A DNA stretch of 64,000 bases from Pseudomonadota bacterium. GTDB taxonomy: Bacteria; Myxococcota_A; UBA796; GCA-2862545. Position 1 is the first letter of the stretch. Every line of letters begins with the position of its first letter. Of this stretch, positions 35,494 through 45,287 are shown in pieces. The position numbers and the translations under genes were made by a program. The DNA lies in NCBI GenBank assembly GCA_023954855.1, contig JAGSGY010000009.1:45476-109475 (forward strand), given 5' to 3'. Under the pieces are notes generated by a model that saw nothing but the letters and a program-made list of their open reading frames with translations, ran no database searches and was not told where the DNA came from.

Positions 35494-36495
35494 CTAGTTG
35501 AGGCTGCCGACGAGCTCGGTGATCTGCTCGGGCCGACCGACCACGACGATGACATCCCCTTGCTCGATCTCGACGGAGGGGCCTGGCGCGGTGATCAACT
35601 CACCGGTCTTCTTCTTCACGGCAACGAGGATGACCCCGAAGCGTTCGCGGAAGCGAAGCGACCCGATACGACCGTGTGAATCCGGGTCATCGAGGATCTC
35701 GACGTCCTCCATCGAGAGCTCGCCGTAGGCACGGGCGAAGGCCAGCTGAAGGAAGTGGGCACTGTGCGGCCTGAGCAGCCGGTGAGCCATGTGGGTGCCG
35801 CCGATGCCGAAGGGAGACACCACACCGTCGGCGCCGGCCAATTGAGCCTTCCGGGCGGCTTCTTCTTCGTCGACGCGTGTGAGAATCGTGAGGCGACGCT
35901 CTGGCGAAGTGGCGAGCTGCCGCGCGGACAGCGTGACCAGAATGTTGACGGGGTTCGAGGCCGTTGCGACGGCGAGACCCGTGGCCCGTGAGATTCCCGC
36001 CATCTTGAGCACCGCGTCATGCGTGGCATCACCGTGGATGGCGGTGACCCCCAGGTCCTCGCAGTTCTCCACCCGAGAGGCTTCGGAGTCGATGACCACC
36101 ACGCGCTGATTTGCGTGGACCAGATCCTGCGCGACCTCGCGGCCCAGCCGGCCGAAACCCACGATGATGAAGTGGTCGTACAGCTCTCGCATCAGCTTCT
36201 CCTGGGATCGCCGGCGCAGCTCTCGAGCGAGGCCACCCTCCGCGACAAATCGAGTGATGGTGCCCGCGCTGTAGGAGACCACGCCAAAGCCGGCGACGAT
36301 GATCGTGAGCGTCAGGATGCGGCCCGCATCCGAGAGCGGATGGACCTCGCCAAAGCCGATGGTCGTCACCGTGATGAAGACCATCCAGAACGAGTCGAGG
36401 ATGCTCCAGCCCTCGACCAGGTGGTACCCCACCGTACCGTAGATGAGCACCACAAGCACCGCGATCACAGAACCTCGGAGTTCGCGGAGAATCAT
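35494..36495 (-). CDS. Two-helix potassium channel with RCK (TrkA-N/TrkA-C) domains
   Basis: A 333-residue K+ channel subunit. Two membrane helices (about 8-26 and 58-82) flank a pore loop with selectivity filter T-T-I-G-F-G-E (44-50). A TrkA-N/RCK domain follows with Rossmann I-V-G-F-G-R-L-G-R (111-119) and V-V-V-I-D (nucleotide-binding acidic end), then TrkA-C (about 245-333). Matches the MthK/Kch-type ligand-gated channel; tetramer expected. The recQ gene lies 4 bp upstream on the same strand, so they may be cotranscribed. Confidence 0.9.
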   Translation of the reverse strand: MILRELRGSVIAVLVVLIYGTVGYHLVEGWSILDSFWMVFITVTTIGFGEVHPLSDAGRILTLTIIVAGFGVVSYSAGTITRFVAEGGLARELRRRSQEKLMRELYDHFIIVGFGRLGREVAQDLVHANQRVVVIDSEASRVENCEDLGVTAIHGDATHDAVLKMAGISRATGLAVATASNPVNILVTLSARQLATSPERRLTILTRVDEEEAARKAQLAGADGVVSPFGIGGTHMAHRLLRPHSAHFLQLAFARAYGELSMEDVEILDDPDSHGRIGSLRFRERFGVILVAVKKKTGELITAPGPSVEIEQGDVIVVVGRPEQITELVGSLN

Positions 36496-36499
36496 CGGG

Positions 36500-38824
36500 T
36501 CAGTGCTCCAGGTTCCATGTTCGCACGGCCTTCAAGAAGCCAGAACCATACCGCCGAAAACGCGACGGACCCATGCCGTGCACACCCAGCATCCCCTTCT
36601 TGGTCGTGGGACGGAGCCGCGCCATGTCCTCGAGGGTCTTGTTCGGCGCCACGACGTAAGGCGGCACGTCGTCCCTTACAGCCGCCTGCCGTCGTACATC
36701 GCGCAGCATCGCGAGCAGCCCTCCCGGCACGTCGAGCGTTGCGTGAGGGGCCCGAGCGGCCGGCTTGCGCTTCACCTTGCCCGCATGGGGGAACACCATC
36801 TGGAAGTTGGGCGCTGAGCGGCGCAAGACCTCCCAGCTCAGGCCGTTGAGGGCCACTTCCTTGTAGGTGACTTCGCGTTGCTTGATGCGCCGGGTCTGGT
36901 AGCTCTGCTCGAGCGCCTTTGCCTCGACTAGAGCTTCAAGCACATCCGCCACCTGACCTGTGGTCCACCCGGCCAACACGCCGTGGGTTGAGAGCTTGTC
37001 GAAGCCGAACGCGAGGATCTTCCGATCCCGCGAGCCCGTCGCCGTCTTTGCGACCAGGTCATAGGAAAAGCCCTGCTGTCCGGCGTGGCGCTCCATGCGC
37101 GCTACCGTCGACAGCGCCTTAAGGACCACCGCTTCCTCATCGGGCGAGAGGGCGCGCGGGCCGGCCTTGAGCGGGGTTCCTTCACGGCAACGGTCGCAGG
37201 TTCCACACCGGTCGAAGGGAGGTGACTCCCCGAAGTACTCCACCACGTACCGACGCCGGCAATCCGCCGCGATGTAGCGCTCCATCTTGTCGAGCTTGCC
37301 GTACTCACGGTTGCGACGCTCGCGCATGCGGCGTTCATCGAGCTGGAGCTCGTCGTCGAGACGGAGCAGCTCCACCCCGCCCACCCGGTCCGGGGCCCGG
37401 TAGATCAGCGCGCCACGGTCTTCGAGGCCGCGGAACGCCGCCGTGAGCTGGTCGCGGTTCACGCCGAGGCTCGCGGCCCAGCCTTCGGGGTGCAGGTCGA
37501 GGGCGTCGCCGGCTTGATGGCCCGCTTCACGGAGCTTGGCGACGATCTTGCCGCGCAGTCCATCAAATCGGTCGGCGAGATTGCGAATGCGCACCCAAGC
37601 GGGCCGATCCGAAGGCGCGATGCGGCGAACCATGCCCTCGCGCTGGAGGATGTAGACGCACGCCGAGGCCGCACGGTCGCCGGCTTCGTCGGGAAGTGCC
37701 TCCGCCATCTGCTCGACGCTTGCGAACACCGGGTTCGAGCCCTGCCTCCGCAGCCAATTGTGAACGCGATGCACCCACTCCACGGGCGGATGGGCATTGT
37801 CGATGAAGAACTCGTGGATGCGGCGGTCGCCCGGTGCGCTCAGCAACACGGCCCGCGACATTCGCCCATCGCGACCGGCTCGGCCGATCTCTTGGTAGTA
37901 GGCCTCGACGGTGCCGGGCAGGTCGTAGTGGACGATGGTCCGGATGTCCCGCTTGTCGATGCCCATGCCAAAGGCATTGGTGGCTACGACGATCGGGATG
38001 CGGCCCCCCATGAAGTCGTCCTGGACACGCGTGCGCTCGTCTGGAGACAGGCCGGCGTGGTAGTAGCCGGCCCGCACACCGGCCTCGCGAAGCGCCTTGG
38101 TCGCCCGCTCCACGTTCTTCCGAGTCGAGCAGTACACCAACGAGGGACCGAGGCGGACGAGGTCAGGCAGCAGCCCGTCCTTGTGCGCCTTTCCATCGAC
38201 ATGCAGCGCCTCGAGGACGAGGTTGTCACGGTCGAAGCCCTGGATGAACCGACGAGAGTCGCCAATCCCGAGCGTCTTGACGATGTCGGCCTGGACTTCG
38301 GGCGTCGCCGTCGCGGTGAGAGCGACGGTCGGGACCTTGTTGAGCGCGTCCCGCACGCGGCCAAGACGCAGGTAGTCCGGCCGGAAGTCGTGCCCCCACT
38401 GGGACAGACAGTGGGCCTCGTCAATGGCGAGCAGCCGGATGTCGACGTGGCTCAGAAACTCGAGAAAGCCCGGCGAGAACCGCTCGGGAGCCACATAGAG
38501 CAGCTCGACCTGACCAGCGCGCACCGCCTCACTTCGCTCGCGATACTCCGATGACGACAGCGAACTGTTGAGAAAAGTAGCCCGTACACCCTTCTCGACG
38601 AGGCCATCGACCTGGTCCTTCATCAGCGCAATGAGCGGGCTGACGACGATGGTCGTGCCTCCACGGGCAACGGCAGGGACCTGGTAGCAGAGTGACTTTC
38701 CCGCTCCGGTGGGCATGACCACGAGGCCGTCGCGCCCAGCCGCGACATGCTCCACGATCTCGCGCTGGCCTGGCCTGAAGCCGGCAAAGCCAAATCGTTC
38801 TTGCAGGGTACTGTCGAGATCCAT
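36500..38824 (-). CDS. recQ: ATP-dependent DNA helicase RecQ
   Basis: A 774-residue 3'-5' helicase. Q-motif F-R-P-G-Q; Walker A P-T-G-A-G-K-S (38-44); [14 protein letters not shown] (about 135-148); motif [12 protein letters not shown]; RecQ zinc site with Cys pattern ending R-C-G-T-C-D-R-C; winged helix; and a C-terminal HRDC-like domain (about 690-765) with L-R-D-V-R-R and [11 protein letters not shown]. Extended linkers make it longer than E. coli RecQ (609). ATG 38824 is chosen since homology starts there; an in-frame upstream start would overlap the divergent protease gene. Confidence 0.94.
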   Translation of the reverse strand: MDLDSTLQERFGFAGFRPGQREIVEHVAAGRDGLVVMPTGAGKSLCYQVPAVARGGTTIVVSPLIALMKDQVDGLVEKGVRATFLNSSLSSSEYRERSEAVRAGQVELLYVAPERFSPGFLEFLSHVDIRLLAIDEAHCLSQWGHDFRPDYLRLGRVRDALNKVPTVALTATATPEVQADIVKTLGIGDSRRFIQGFDRDNLVLEALHVDGKAHKDGLLPDLVRLGPSLVYCSTRKNVERATKALREAGVRAGYYHAGLSPDERTRVQDDFMGGRIPIVVATNAFGMGIDKRDIRTIVHYDLPGTVEAYYQEIGRAGRDGRMSRAVLLSAPGDRRIHEFFIDNAHPPVEWVHRVHNWLRRQGSNPVFASVEQMAEALPDEAGDRAASACVYILQREGMVRRIAPSDRPAWVRIRNLADRFDGLRGKIVAKLREAGHQAGDALDLHPEGWAASLGVNRDQLTAAFRGLEDRGALIYRAPDRVGGVELLRLDDELQLDERRMRERRNREYGKLDKMERYIAADCRRRYVVEYFGESPPFDRCGTCDRCREGTPLKAGPRALSPDEEAVVLKALSTVARMERHAGQQGFSYDLVAKTATGSRDRKILAFGFDKLSTHGVLAGWTTGQVADVLEALVEAKALEQSYQTRRIKQREVTYKEVALNGLSWEVLRRSAPNFQMVFPHAGKVKRKPAARAPHATLDVPGGLLAMLRDVRRQAAVRDDVPPYVVAPNKTLEDMARLRPTTKKGMLGVHGMGPSRFRRYGSGFLKAVRTWNLEH

Positions 38825-38937
38825 GCCGCCCCCTACTGTACCGAGCGCTCCCGGGCCACCGTGCGGTCGGCTGACGAACGCTTTACCCTGACTGGCAGTC
38901 CGGACGGGCATGGTCACCCCACTCAGCGGAGTCCCCA

Positions 38938-40191
38938 TTGCGCCCCCTTCTTCTCGCCCTCACTCTCGCCGCCATCCCCGCCCAAGCCGGTCCTCGGGTG
39001 GTCGGCGGACAACGTGCGGATGCCGGCGAGTGGCCGGACGCCGTGGCCGTGAAGTTTCAGAACACATGGCAGTGCACGGGTACGCTGGTCGCTCCAAACG
39101 TGGTCTTCACTGCGGGGCACTGCAACCTCAATATCCAGAGCGTGCTCGTCGGGAGCATCGACTACAGCGATGGCAACCAGGGCGAAGAGATCCCCGTGAT
39201 CGCCGCCTACGAGTCGCCGGACTCCTGGAACAACTACGACTTCGCCGTGCTTGTCCTCGAAAGGGATGCGGCCTCCCCGCCCCGGCCCGTCGCCACGAGC
39301 TGCGTCCTCGACAATCACCTCTATGAGGGCGCGCCCGTCGCGGTCGTTGGCTTCGGGTCGACCCGCCTGTCGGGCGCAGGAGGAAACACCAGGCTCATGG
39401 AGGCCTTCGTCGAGGTCGACGACCCGGACTGCAGCACGAGTGGCCGCGGCTGCAACGCCTCGGTGGCACCGGGTGGCGAAATCATCGCCGGCGGCGGCGG
39501 CGTGGACTCCTGCAACGGCGACAGTGGAGGCCCCCTCTACTTGGACACACCGGACGGCTACTTCCTCGTCGGCATCACTTCGAGAGCGGCGAGTCCCCTG
39601 AACACCAGCTGCGGGGACGGCGGCATCTATGTGCGGGCTGACGCGGTGATCGACTGGGCCGAGGAACAAACGGGCATCGCGATCGACCGGCCGGACTGCG
39701 ACAACGTCTCGCCTCCTGCAAACCGTCCCCCGCGCCCCACCGCTCCAGGCATCGACGTCATGGTCGGCGAGAGCGGCACGACGACCATCGCCCCGAACGA
39801 CAGTGATGCTGCCCAGACCCACACCTACGCCATCGACGCCATGCCCGCGCACGGCAGCGCGTCGGTGGACGTCAACGGCGTCGTCACCTACCAAGCCAAC
39901 GACAGCTTCGTCGGTGGCTTGGCCTTCAGCGTGACCGTGACTGACAACGGCGACCCCGTCGAGAGCGGTACCGCCAGAATCAGCGTCAGCGTCGACGAAG
40001 AAGTCGTGCCCACCGACAGCGGAGACTCCGGAGACAGCGGTGTGATCGAGGAGGACAGCGGGGACTCCGACAGCGGCGAAGGGCCTAGCCTCCGCAACGC
40101 CGGCTGCAGCTGCAGCACACCCGCCCCTCTCGGGTCTGCCTCTTTGCTGGCACTTCTGCCCATCGCCCTGCTGCGCAGGCGCCGCAGCTAG
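38938..40191 (+). CDS. Secreted trypsin-like (S1) protease with cadherin-like domain and MYXO-CTERM-like tail
   Basis: A 417-residue secreted serine protease. Signal peptide to A-Q-A (about 17), then R-V-V-G-G; catalytic His61 (T-A-G-H-C), Asp101 (N-N-Y-D-F-A-V), Ser196 (G-D-S-G-G-P) and Asp190 in the S1 pocket, which predicts cleavage after Lys/Arg. Six Cys could form disulfides. Residues about 255-345 form a cadherin/Ig-like domain ([21 protein letters not shown]), then an Asp/Ser/Gly linker and a C-terminal G-C-S-C-S, hydrophobic stretch and R-R-R-R, a MYXO-CTERM-like surface sorting tail. TTG start with GGAG 7 nt upstream. Confidence 0.88.
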   Translation: MRPLLLALTLAAIPAQAGPRVVGGQRADAGEWPDAVAVKFQNTWQCTGTLVAPNVVFTAGHCNLNIQSVLVGSIDYSDGNQGEEIPVIAAYESPDSWNNYDFAVLVLERDAASPPRPVATSCVLDNHLYEGAPVAVVGFGSTRLSGAGGNTRLMEAFVEVDDPDCSTSGRGCNASVAPGGEIIAGGGGVDSCNGDSGGPLYLDTPDGYFLVGITSRAASPLNTSCGDGGIYVRADAVIDWAEEQTGIAIDRPDCDNVSPPANRPPRPTAPGIDVMVGESGTTTIAPNDSDAAQTHTYAIDAMPAHGSASVDVNGVVTYQANDSFVGGLAFSVTVTDNGDPVESGTARISVSVDEEVVPTDSGDSGDSGVIEEDSGDSDSGEGPSLRNAGCSCSTPAPLGSASLLALLPIALLRRRRS

Positions 40192-40430
40192 AACGGGCTG
40201 ACCTCGCAGACCACCCCATCGTCGTCGTCCTGTGCTTCTTGCTGCGACAGATCGATGGCGCACTGGTCCTGGATATCGGGGTCGGCACCCGCGAGTTCGG
40301 CGCGGAGCTGGTCGCACTCTGACGCGCTCACGTGGCAATCGCACATGTAGTCGACGTAGCGGTCGCAAGGCTCGCCAAGCTCGCAGGCCACTCCAAGGGC
40401 GAACAAGCTTGCGGCAAAAATCAGGCGCAT
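40188..40430 (-). CDS. Small Cys-rich exported protein, probable lipoprotein
   Basis: An 80-residue protein with a signal peptide and lipobox-like G-V-A-C (about Cys16), followed by C-D-R-Y-V-D-Y-M-C-D-C-H and further Cys (E-C-D-Q, Q-C-A-I, V-C-E-V): eight Cys in all, typical of a small disulfide-stabilised surface lipoprotein. The very acidic tail contains D-D-D-D. Function unknown. Its stop overlaps the protease stop in CTAG, so the two are convergent with no gap. Confidence 0.68.
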   Translation of the reverse strand: MRLIFAASLFALGVACELGEPCDRYVDYMCDCHVSASECDQLRAELAGADPDIQDQCAIDLSQQEAQDDDDGVVCEVSPF

Positions 40431-40504
40431 GATGAATCCTCCAGGTCGAGCCTATCCGTACTGAAAGCCGTCGTCGTGCTAGAGAACAGCGGCGCAGGAG
40501 AAGC

Positions 40505-41416
40505 ATGGAAGCCCCAGCCCTTGAAGTGCGCGGTCTGACGCGGTCCTTCGGCCGAATCGCCGCCATCACCGAACTCGACCTGACCGTGCAAGTCGGCGAC
40601 GTGTACGGCTTTCTCGGACCCAACGGCGCCGGAAAGACCACAGCGATTCGCTGCATGCTCGGACTGATCCGCCGCGATGCCGGCACCGTCCGTCTGTTCG
40701 GCGAATCAGACATCACCCGCGCCCGCGCCAACGTTGGCGCCATCGTCGAAGTACCCGCCTTCCATGGATGGATGTCCGGCACCGACAACCTACGCCACGC
40801 TGCCGCATACGCCGGTATCCCATCGTCGAAGGTGGAGTCCGAGATCGCCCGCGTCCTCGACCGGGTCGGCCTGTCGCAGCGCGCCATCGACAACGCCGGA
40901 ACGTACTCGCTGGGCATGAAGCAGCGCCTCGGCATCGCGCGTGCCCTCCTCGGGGGCCCTCGCCTGCTGATCCTCGACGAGCCCACCAACGGACTCGATC
41001 CGCGGGGCATGGCTGAGATGCGCGACCTGATTCGGAGCCTCGCCCGCAACGAGCAGATCACCATCCTGATCTCAAGCCACCTGCTCGCCGAAGTCCAGCA
41101 GGTCTGCAACCGGGTCGGAATCCTAAGCGCCGGACGCCTGCAGGCAGAAGGCGAGGTCCAGGCACTGCTCGAGCAGGGCCGCGTGGGAAGCCTGGTGGAT
41201 GTATCGGCTGAAGACATGGCAAAGCTCGAAGCCATCGTCGAGGCCACAGAGGCCCTGAGCCGCGTCGGCGACGTGACCGCGGACCGCATCCGAATCCGAA
41301 CCACCGGCACCATTCCCGAGTTGAACCGCACCCTGGTTGAAGGCGAGATTGACGTCACCGCCTTGGTGCCCGTCACCCGAAATCTCGAAGACGTGTTCTT
41401 GGAGGTGACGACATGA
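40505..41416 (+). CDS. ABC transporter ATP-binding protein
   Basis: A 303-residue ATPase of the DrrA/CcmA-like exporter class. Walker A G-P-N-G-A-G-K-T (38-45), signature Y-S-L-G-M-K-Q-R-L, Walker B L-L-I-L-D-E-P-T-N-G-L-D, switch His in S-S-H-L-L-A-E, and a C-terminal domain ending N-L-E-D-V-F-L-E-V-T, typical of ABC-2 exporters for drugs, lantibiotics or polysaccharides. AGGAGA lies 5 nt before the ATG. It overlaps the permease gene by ATGA. Confidence 0.93.
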   Translation: MEAPALEVRGLTRSFGRIAAITELDLTVQVGDVYGFLGPNGAGKTTAIRCMLGLIRRDAGTVRLFGESDITRARANVGAIVEVPAFHGWMSGTDNLRHAAAYAGIPSSKVESEIARVLDRVGLSQRAIDNAGTYSLGMKQRLGIARALLGGPRLLILDEPTNGLDPRGMAEMRDLIRSLARNEQITILISSHLLAEVQQVCNRVGILSAGRLQAEGEVQALLEQGRVGSLVDVSAEDMAKLEAIVEATEALSRVGDVTADRIRIRTTGTIPELNRTLVEGEIDVTALVPVTRNLEDVFLEVTT

Positions 41417-42255
41417 GCCCAGCGCATTTTCTTGCCATTCTCAAGGTCGAGACCCGGAAGCTGTTCCGGCATCCGTCGGGTCGCGTCGGACTCGTGCTCG
41501 CCATCGTCTTGGGACTCGCCGGTCCCCTCGCCATCCTCTGGTTTGGCTCGTCGTCTGCCGAGCTCAACGGCCAGCCCCTCTCCGAGAAGCTCACCTACGA
41601 TGCTCCTGCCAGCATCCTTTGGTCGTTGACCATCCGCAATGTGAGCCACGTCATTCGACTGCTCGTGCTCGCGATGGGCGCCTTGGCGCTGGCGGGTGAG
41701 CTCAAAGCCCGCACCCTCCGAGAAGCGCTGCTCCGGCCCGTGCCGCGCTGGTCGATTCCGCTCAGCAAGTGGCTCGCGCTGTGCGTGTGGATCGCCGTCG
41801 CCAACGCCTTGACCTGGACGGTCTCTGCCCTGGGTGGCGCCATCCTCTTCGATGCCGGCGGGGAGTGGCAGAACGCCGCCGTCGCCATGGCACTCACGAC
41901 CGCCGGAGACTTCACGATGGCGGCCCTGATCCTGCTGCTTGCGGCGGTGACCCGCTCGGTGGCCGCGAGCATCGTTCTCGCCATCGTGCTCTCTCTGATG
42001 AACTGGTTCAGTCGGGCCGTGCTCTACGTCGTGGAACAGATCGCCATTCAAGCTGGACAGGCCTCGCTGGCGGACATGACCGCACTCTCGCGCCCCTGGC
42101 TGCCGACCTACGCAATGGATGGGTGGACGGCCTACGTGTTCCCGATGATCGGTTTTGGCGAGAACTGGTGGCAGCCCTGGATCACCGCAGCCATCGTCAG
42201 CCTCGTCTGCATCGCTCTCACGAGCGCAAGGCTGCAGCGCCTCGACATTCAATGA
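41413..42255 (+). CDS. ABC-2 type transporter permease
   Basis: A 280-residue permease with six hydrophobic segments, paired with the ATPase by a 4-bp overlap. The N-terminus M-S-P-A-H-F-L-A-I-L-K-V-E-T-R-K-L and the loop R-T-L-R-E-A-L-L-R-P-V-P-R are typical of ABC-2 permeases of the NatB/lantibiotic-immunity kind. One TM pair lies around 155-195; substrate cannot be inferred from sequence. Confidence 0.88.
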   Translation: MSPAHFLAILKVETRKLFRHPSGRVGLVLAIVLGLAGPLAILWFGSSSAELNGQPLSEKLTYDAPASILWSLTIRNVSHVIRLLVLAMGALALAGELKARTLREALLRPVPRWSIPLSKWLALCVWIAVANALTWTVSALGGAILFDAGGEWQNAAVAMALTTAGDFTMAALILLLAAVTRSVAASIVLAIVLSLMNWFSRAVLYVVEQIAIQAGQASLADMTALSRPWLPTYAMDGWTAYVFPMIGFGENWWQPWITAAIVSLVCIALTSARLQRLDIQ

Positions 42256-42306
42256 GCCCGTGCTTTCGCCTGTAGGCGGGAGTACCCTGCTCTCCCCGGA
42301 GACCCG

Positions 42307-43167
42307 ATGCAGCATCTCGACTTTCAGCAGCTCACAGAGGCCGAACGCATCGCGACGTACGGTGCATTCTTTGCGATGGCCGTGTCCGACGGGTCGCTTG
42401 ACGATGAGGAGCTGATCCACATCTTCGAGTGCCTGGACCTCGAAGGCATGAGCGAGCAATCCGTGAAGACCGTTCGGTCCTACCTGATCGAGCCACCGGC
42501 CTTGCTCGAAGCCCTCGAGCCCCTCACAGAAAGCGACAACGACGTGCGCTATGGCGTGTTGGTCCACCTCATGGACGTGGCCCTCGCCGACTCGGTCTAC
42601 GCACCGGGCGAGCGGAAGGCCATCTCCACCGCAGCCATACAACTGGGCGCAAACGAGGAACAAGTCGACGCCATCGAGGCGTTCATCCGGGAAGTGCGCG
42701 GCATCACGGAGGGTGAAGTCGACGAGAAGGAGGCCAAGGAGCGTCTTCAGGCCGCCCACAGCCGCCTCGACAAGGCCGGCGTACCCACCAAGTCCCTGCT
42801 GTTCTCGGGAAGTGTCGCCGCCCTCTCCGCCGGGGGCGTTGGCGCCGCTGTGATCGCGGGTCTCGGTGTGGCCCTGGTTCCTGGAATCGGCCTGGCCGTG
42901 GCATCGGGTACCGCCGCGTTCTTCGCGATGAACCTCGCGCTCGGCCGGCGCGGCAACGATCCGGAAGCGGCGGCGGACGTCGAGCGCGTCATTCACCACC
43001 TGCAGGCCGCGATTACCGAGACGCTGGAGCTTCTGGCTGAGGCTGAGGCCCACCGTGGCGGTACCCACAAAGAAGCGCAGGCGCGCGAAGAGCACGTTCG
43101 TCACTTGAACAAGCGCGTGAGTGGCATGCAGCGGCTGCTCGCGAAGAAGCGGCACGAACTGGCCTAG
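42307..43167 (+). CDS. TerB-like protein with membrane hairpin
   Basis: A 286-residue protein. The N-terminal half is helical with A-V-S-D-G-S-L-D-D-E-E and A-L-A-D-S-V-Y-A-P-G-E-R-K-A, the paired acidic-helix pattern of TerB/tellurite-resistance-like domains, which bind metal. Residues about 165-215 form a Gly/Ala-rich membrane hairpin, followed by a coiled-coil tail. GGAG before the ATG. A smaller TerB-like protein lies at 44871. Tellurite resistance itself is not implied; many TerB-like proteins have unrelated roles. Confidence 0.7.
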   Translation: MQHLDFQQLTEAERIATYGAFFAMAVSDGSLDDEELIHIFECLDLEGMSEQSVKTVRSYLIEPPALLEALEPLTESDNDVRYGVLVHLMDVALADSVYAPGERKAISTAAIQLGANEEQVDAIEAFIREVRGITEGEVDEKEAKERLQAAHSRLDKAGVPTKSLLFSGSVAALSAGGVGAAVIAGLGVALVPGIGLAVASGTAAFFAMNLALGRRGNDPEAAADVERVIHHLQAAITETLELLAEAEAHRGGTHKEAQAREEHVRHLNKRVSGMQRLLAKKRHELA

Positions 43168-43372
43168 GCGAAGCGCCCACAGCGCAACGCCGAACCAAGA
43201 TCGACCACCCTTTGCGAGCCCACAGCCTCGAATGGTCGGACCGCACCCCATGCACCCTCCTCGTACGAGGTGAGAGCAGAGAGCGTGCCAAGGCCGGATG
43301 GCCCCAGACGAGCGCTCCCCCGGCGAGAGCCAGCGAAGAACGGCGGAGAACGGCGGAGAATGGCGAAAAGCG
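43168..43372. other. Convergent intergenic stretch without a gene
   Basis: About 205 bp between two convergent genes. It contains a perfect 12-bp palindrome CCTCGTACGAGG (43259-43270) and a direct 10-bp repeat AACGGCGGAG (two exact copies, 43339-43358). No T-rich terminator or small reading frame with a ribosome site is seen. Confidence 0.5.
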
Positions 43373-43813
43373 TCAGGAAGTGCCGAACACGCCCCACAGC
43401 CCAATCGCCGTGAACAGAGCAGTGGTCGGAACCGCCAGCGCGAGCGCCTGCACCCCCGCCCTCGGCCTCGAGCGAATCCACCACAGACCCATCACCCAAG
43501 CGGGCAGCGGCGTCAGCAGCAGGCATGTGGCCAGCAGTCCGACGCGTTGCCGCGTGGACAGGCCAGGATCCGAGGCCAGCGTATGCCCCATGGCTCGGCG
43601 GGCCTTGTCCAGCTGTGCGCGGCCCGGCCGCAGGGTCTCGCCGGCGCGAATTCGCTCAGCGACGGCCTCCCGGCCCTTTCGGTCCAGGTTGTGCGCCGAC
43701 AACAGCCAAGCGATGGGAAGGCCATCCCCAGTGGGTCTGTGACCACAGGCGGGACACGATGACGCGTAGTCCGACTTCTCCCCCCCACAGCGCACACAGA
43801 CCGCGGCACTCAC
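43373..43813 (-). CDS. Zinc-ribbon membrane protein
   Basis: A 146-residue protein with an N-terminal rubredoxin-like zinc ribbon (C-V-R-C-G, then C-P-A-C-G-H), a basic helical middle with R-A-G-E-T-L-R-P-G-R and two hydrophobic helices in the last 55 residues. Function unknown. GTG start within GTGA, overlapping the stop of the upstream gene, so the two form an operon. Confidence 0.68.
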   Translation of the reverse strand: MSAAVCVRCGGEKSDYASSCPACGHRPTGDGLPIAWLLSAHNLDRKGREAVAERIRAGETLRPGRAQLDKARRAMGHTLASDPGLSTRQRVGLLATCLLLTPLPAWVMGLWWIRSRPRAGVQALALAVPTTALFTAIGLWGVFGTS

Positions 43814-44769
43814 GCGGCGCCACCGGGAACGAGCACAACCTGTTCCAGTGTCGCGTCATTCCCCTCGGTCCGCCCATGGAGCCACTCGACGACTTCCCCC
43901 GCATCGCCCTGCAGCGCCCCAGGCGCCTCGACGATCAACACGTCAGGAGCGTCGAGGAACACGGCCTCGACCAGGCGAAGGGCCTCGTCCGCCGCAGGAC
44001 CGAATTGCCGGGCACGCCTGAGCTCGTGACCGAAACACGGCAGCAGCGTGTCCCCAACTCGCACGAGGTGGAGCTGACCGAGCGAGAAAGGCTTGTCTCC
44101 TAGGGCCTCTGCGGCGCGTTGGTAGGCGTCGCGAACGTCACTGTCTGCCGAGAGACTGGCCTCGAGCATGCGCTCGGCGATGGCGCGACCATCGCGCTGC
44201 TGGACCCGCGAGAAGCGCTGGCCAAGCTGTCGAAGAAGACGAGGCGCCCACTTCGCCCGTTCCGGGCCTGCGGAGGGAAAACCGAGATCACCGACCTTAA
44301 TCTCGAGCACCGCAATCGACGCCGTCGTGAGGTCCTTGGTGAAGAGCCAGCCGACCTTGATGGCGATGCGGGGGTTGTTGCCCAGCGCCGCTACCAGTCG
44401 AGGCTCACGCACAGCGAGCTCGCGGAGTTGCCCAAACAGCGGTGGGTCGGGTGCGACCTCGACCCAGACCGTGATCCGACGTGCGGCGTCTCCTGCGAGA
44501 AGCGCTCGAGCGCCCTCGCCGCCTTCCCAGCTCGCTTGAACCGGCAGTCCATCCTCGAGCACCAGCTCTACGGGACCCACGGCAATTCCGAGCGTGTTGA
44601 GCACGCCTTCGACCCGCGTGGCGTTCAGCCCCGCCGAGAAGAGATCGAGGGCATCGGCGACCGCCACACCACTTGGACCCGAATCGAGCTCCACGCGGCT
44701 CTCAAGCTCGGTCTTGACGAAGCCATCGGCATCTCGCAGACCTGCGACGCGAATTCCCGTGACAAGCAC
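43810..44769 (-). CDS. Protein of unknown function
   Basis: A 319-residue soluble protein with no recognised domain. It starts L-V-T-G-I-R-V-A-G-L-R-D-A-D-G, has several alternating hydrophobic strands in the first 150 residues, then helices (R-L-L-R-Q-L-G-Q-R-F, A-Y-Q-R-A-A-E-A-L-G) and ends V-L-V-P-G-G-A-A. GTG 44769 is preferred, 6 nt after GGAG; GTG 44775 sits directly on the ribosome site. Forms an operon with the zinc-ribbon gene and is divergent from the TerB-like gene. Confidence 0.62.
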   Translation of the reverse strand: MLVTGIRVAGLRDADGFVKTELESRVELDSGPSGVAVADALDLFSAGLNATRVEGVLNTLGIAVGPVELVLEDGLPVQASWEGGEGARALLAGDAARRITVWVEVAPDPPLFGQLRELAVREPRLVAALGNNPRIAIKVGWLFTKDLTTASIAVLEIKVGDLGFPSAGPERAKWAPRLLRQLGQRFSRVQQRDGRAIAERMLEASLSADSDVRDAYQRAAEALGDKPFSLGQLHLVRVGDTLLPCFGHELRRARQFGPAADEALRLVEAVFLDAPDVLIVEAPGALQGDAGEVVEWLHGRTEGNDATLEQVVLVPGGAA

Positions 44770-44849
44770 GCTCACCTCCAGGTGCTCGGGTATCCCCGGA
44801 TGCCCCCGTGCGCCTCCGCTGCCATGCACACGCGCGAAAACCCTCGGCG

Positions 44850-44855
44850 TATAGT
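44850..44855 (+). promoter_or_regulatory. -10 box TATAGT before the small TerB-like gene
   Basis: TATAGT (5 of 6 to consensus), 15 nt before ATG 44871, with CGGAGG as ribosome site in between. No obvious -35. Confidence 0.4.
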
Positions 44856-44870
44856 TCCCGCGGAGGCTGT

Positions 44871-45287
44871 ATGGCAGATCGCATCGAGCTCATGAAGCTC
44901 GCTCTTGGGTACAAAGTCGCATCCGACATCATCGGAGCGGACGACGACATCGCGCCCGCCGAACGTGCCTTCCTCATGACGCACTTTCCATACAGGGACC
45001 TGCAGGAAGCCGGCTTCGTCTCCCCCTCCGGCGATCCAACCCCCCGGTTAGCGAAGTTCCTCGACGAGGCCATCATCGCGATTCCGACCGCGGTACCTCT
45101 GGCAGAGCGGCTGAAGCTGTTCGACACATTCGTCGACGCAGTAGCGGCGGATGGCGATCTCAATCCCGGCGAGGAGAAGGTCCTGCGCCAAGGGGCTACG
45201 ATGCTCGGCCTCTCCGAGGCACAGGTCGACGCCCGACTCGACAGTCATCCGGCCGTAGGTCAGGTCGACCTCGGCGCTCCCGAATGA
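44871..45287 (+). CDS. Small TerB-like protein
   Basis: A 138-residue all-helical protein with two acidic motifs of the TerB fold, I-I-G-A-D-D-D-I-A-P-A-E-R and V-A-A-D-G-D-L-N-P-G-E-E-K, followed by M-L-G-L-S. CGGAGG 4 nt before ATG 44871 decides the start. The stop overlaps the next gene by ATGA. Probably a metal-binding or stress-linked accessory protein; no tellurite genes nearby. Confidence 0.72.
   Translation: MADRIELMKLALGYKVASDIIGADDDIAPAERAFLMTHFPYRDLQEAGFVSPSGDPTPRLAKFLDEAIIAIPTAVPLAERLKLFDTFVDAVAADGDLNPGEEKVLRQGATMLGLSEAQVDARLDSHPAVGQVDLGAPE

Noticed and set aside
38923..43404. A 1493-codon open frame on the minus strand
   Set aside because: It runs antisense to five well-supported genes (S1 protease, ABC pair, TerB-like protein) and its composition (Arg/His/Gln-rich, no domain) is that of a GC-rich shadow frame.
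42307..45287. A tellurite-resistance (ter) operon
   Set aside because: Only TerB-like folds are present; no terC, terD, terZ or terA neighbours, so the resistance label is unsupported.
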